NCBI GenBank assembly: GCA_937895785.1
Contig: CALBKW010000052.1
Span: 1 to 14,987 of the forward strand
DNA: 14,987 bases
Source: an uncultured Candidatus Melainabacteria bacterium
Lineage (GTDB): Bacteria; Cyanobacteriota; Vampirovibrionia; Gastranaerophilales; Gastranaerophilaceae
Direction of reading: 5' to 3'
In this document: positions 13,910 to 14,987 of the stretch, in pieces
How the letters are laid out: every line of letters starts with the position of its first letter
Numbering within the stretch: the first letter of the stretch is position 1
Made by a program: the position numbers and the translations under genes
The notes under the pieces: generated by a model
The model's database searches: none
Told to the model about the DNA's origin: nothing
Seen by the model: the letters and a program-made list of their open reading frames with translations, nothing else

Positions 13910-13918
13910 TCTTACAAT
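13890..13918 (+). promoter_or_regulatory. strong sigma70 promoter for the secreted-protein genes
   Basis: A perfect TTGACA (13890-13895) and TACAAT (13913-13918) are spaced by 17 bases. Transcription would start near 13925, giving a leader of about 65 bases with a small 6-bp hairpin (TAAAAG/CTTTTA) and an SD TAAGGAG five bases before the ATG at 13991. Confidence 0.85.
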
Positions 13919-13990
13919 AGAGCATGTGAGTTCGGATTTCTTTTAAAAGTTTGTCTTTTATGGAGAGAAAATTTAAGTTAAGGAGTCATT

Positions 13991-14743
13991 ATGAAAACTA
14001 ATAATTATATTAAAATTTTATTTGTGTTTTTCCTAATGTTTTTTATCAATGCAGATTGCTTGGCAAAAGTCGATATTAACCAAAAAATTCCTAATTGTCC
14101 TAGACAAAATGTAAAAACAAAAAAGATAACAACTCCAACGACCATAGTTGCTTTTTTCGAAAAATGGGCAAATAGTATTGGAAATGATATAAATCTAAAA
14201 TTATTTAATACTGAACTTACAGGGGTTTACAAAAATGATCAAAATTTAAATGAAACATATCCAAAGTTGGAAATTCTAAAAAAGGCTAATGGTGAATTAA
14301 TAAGTTGTAATGTATATGGTGGTGTATTAAATGAAACTACGTATAAAAAATTAAAATCGCCGTTATTATATGATGCAGAACATAATATTTGTGTCGCAGC
14401 AACAAGTGTAAGAGATTATTCCCAAAGTGAGAATCCATATTTTGAAGAACCAAAATTTATGCAAGAAGTTGTGTTAATTTATGGAGATTTCCCTAATATT
14501 GAACAAGGTGATATAGGATTAAGAGAAATTGCATTAGTACCTAGTTTTGCTACGGATGAAAAGAAAACAGAAAAATATATTAAAGAAACTATGAAACTTT
14601 ATAAAAAATTATTAAGAGCCGAAGAAAAAGGAGTTTCTTTAGATAAAATTCAGGCCAAGCCTGCCGAGTATTTATATAATGGAATTGGTGGTTTTATTGA
14701 ATTTGTCTTGCAGGCTCTATATGTTATGTTACAAGAGGGGTAA
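13991..14743 (+). CDS. secreted protein of unknown function
   Basis: A 250-aa protein with a classic signal peptide: basic start (MKTNNYIK), hydrophobic core ILFVFFLMFFINA, and a probable signal peptidase I site after C23-L-A25. The Cys there is not in a good lipobox, so a lipoprotein is unlikely. The mature part has cysteines near 36, 104 and 132, a FFEKWANSIGND segment near 56-67, a Lys/Glu-rich helical stretch (about 196-225) and a hydrophobic, amphipathic end (FIEFVLQALYVMLQ). I recognise no family. It is driven by a strong promoter overlapped by a probable operator and lies divergent to an XRE regulator. The second signal-peptide gene follows after four bases, so the pair is co-transcribed. 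Confidence 0.85.
   Translation: MKTNNYIKILFVFFLMFFINADCLAKVDINQKIPNCPRQNVKTKKITTPTTIVAFFEKWANSIGNDINLKLFNTELTGVYKNDQNLNETYPKLEILKKANGELISCNVYGGVLNETTYKKLKSPLLYDAEHNICVAATSVRDYSQSENPYFEEPKFMQEVVLIYGDFPNIEQGDIGLREIALVPSFATDEKKTEKYIKETMKLYKKLLRAEEKGVSLDKIQAKPAEYLYNGIGGFIEFVLQALYVMLQEG
14734..14740 (+). promoter_or_regulatory. ribosome-binding site of the last gene
   Basis: AGAGGGG lies inside the last codons of the preceding gene, seven bases before TTG 14748. It supports a TTG start; the ATG at 14742 runs into a stop after two codons. Confidence 0.7.
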
Positions 14744-14747
14744 TGCA

Positions 14748-14987
14748 TTGAATAAATACAGTATTTTTGTGGTTATATTTATTTTTCTAATGCAAGGTTC
14801 TGTTTTTGCAAGTAATAATGTAACGTTTAAAACAACTAATAATATTACAACTTTTTATTATAATGGCAAAATAGTTGGAACTTATAGAACTAGAAACATG
14901 ACAAATGGATATGTTGAAACAGAAACCTGTTATGACGGTTCTTGCCAATACGATGTTATGTCTCCAATGATGTCAAAGAAAAATATT
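14748..14987 (+). CDS. second secreted protein, partial, unknown
   Basis: An open frame of 80 codons that runs off the window. From TTG 14748 it reads MNKYSIFVVIFIFLMQGSVFA then SNNVTFK: a signal peptide with a likely cleavage after the VFA at about residue 21. The mature start is rich in Asn, Thr and Tyr (TTFYYNGKIVGTYRT), looks beta-rich, and contains the pair C67 and C72 in ETCYDGSCQYD, which could form a disulfide. SD AGAGGGG sits seven bases upstream. The spacing of four bases from the previous stop and the shared type of signal peptide suggest one operon and perhaps joint action. No family is recognised, and the C-terminus is not in view. Confidence 0.75.
   Translation, partial: MNKYSIFVVIFIFLMQGSVFASNNVTFKTTNNITTFYYNGKIVGTYRTRNMTNGYVETETCYDGSCQYDVMSPMMSKKNI

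Overview
The window is AT-rich and densely coded, with short intergenic gaps and several TTG or GTG starts next to good Shine-Dalgarno (SD) sites. It appears to be chromosomal DNA of a flagellated, probably anaerobic bacterium. The mix of genes (fliJ-fliK-flgD-flgE, a yggS-sepF pair as in Cyanobacteria and Gram-positives, a rubredoxin, a Cache/GGDEF/EAL protein and a small protein beginning MNVSPI) fits a gut-type Melainabacteria/Vampirovibrionia lineage (Gastranaerophilales-like), the non-photosynthetic sisters of Cyanobacteria. That placement is an inference from gene content, not from a search.

Layout. 9-1406: a multi-pass membrane protein resembling a GT-C glycosyltransferase. 1570-6403: a flagellar block on the + strand, fliJ (export chaperone), fliK (hook-length ruler with a very large low-complexity middle), flgD (hook cap) and flgE (hook subunit). 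The leader of flgE is a run of small hairpins. 6404-6637: a hairpin-rich gap ending in a good sigma70 promoter for yggS-sepF (6638-7826; PLP homeostasis and FtsZ anchoring), which ends at a textbook terminator. 7886-8182: no credible gene, but several inverted repeats and short direct repeats, looking like an intergenic repeat element plus a 20-bp-arm terminator-like hairpin between convergent genes. 8207-8850, minus strand: an unrecognised 143-aa protein and a 46-aa rubredoxin, separated by a terminator.

8944-13475: a five-gene + strand operon with overlapping or nearly touching stops and starts: YbgC-like thioesterase, rluB, coaE, a membrane Cache-GGDEF(degenerate)-EAL c-di-GMP phosphodiesterase, and a standalone N-terminal Maf-like domain. 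Its promoter shares its -35 region with the divergent rubredoxin promoter, and the thioesterase mRNA is predicted to be leaderless. 13495-13818, minus strand: an XRE-type regulator. It diverges from two signal-peptide proteins (13991-14743, and 14748 running off the window) whose promoter is overlapped by a perfect 13-bp inverted repeat, a likely operator.

Together, the window joins hook assembly, c-di-GMP turnover and possibly surface or flagellar glycosylation with housekeeping genes. The parts least explained by known families are the flgE leader, the 7886-8182 repeat region, the truncated Maf-like protein and the XRE-controlled secreted pair.
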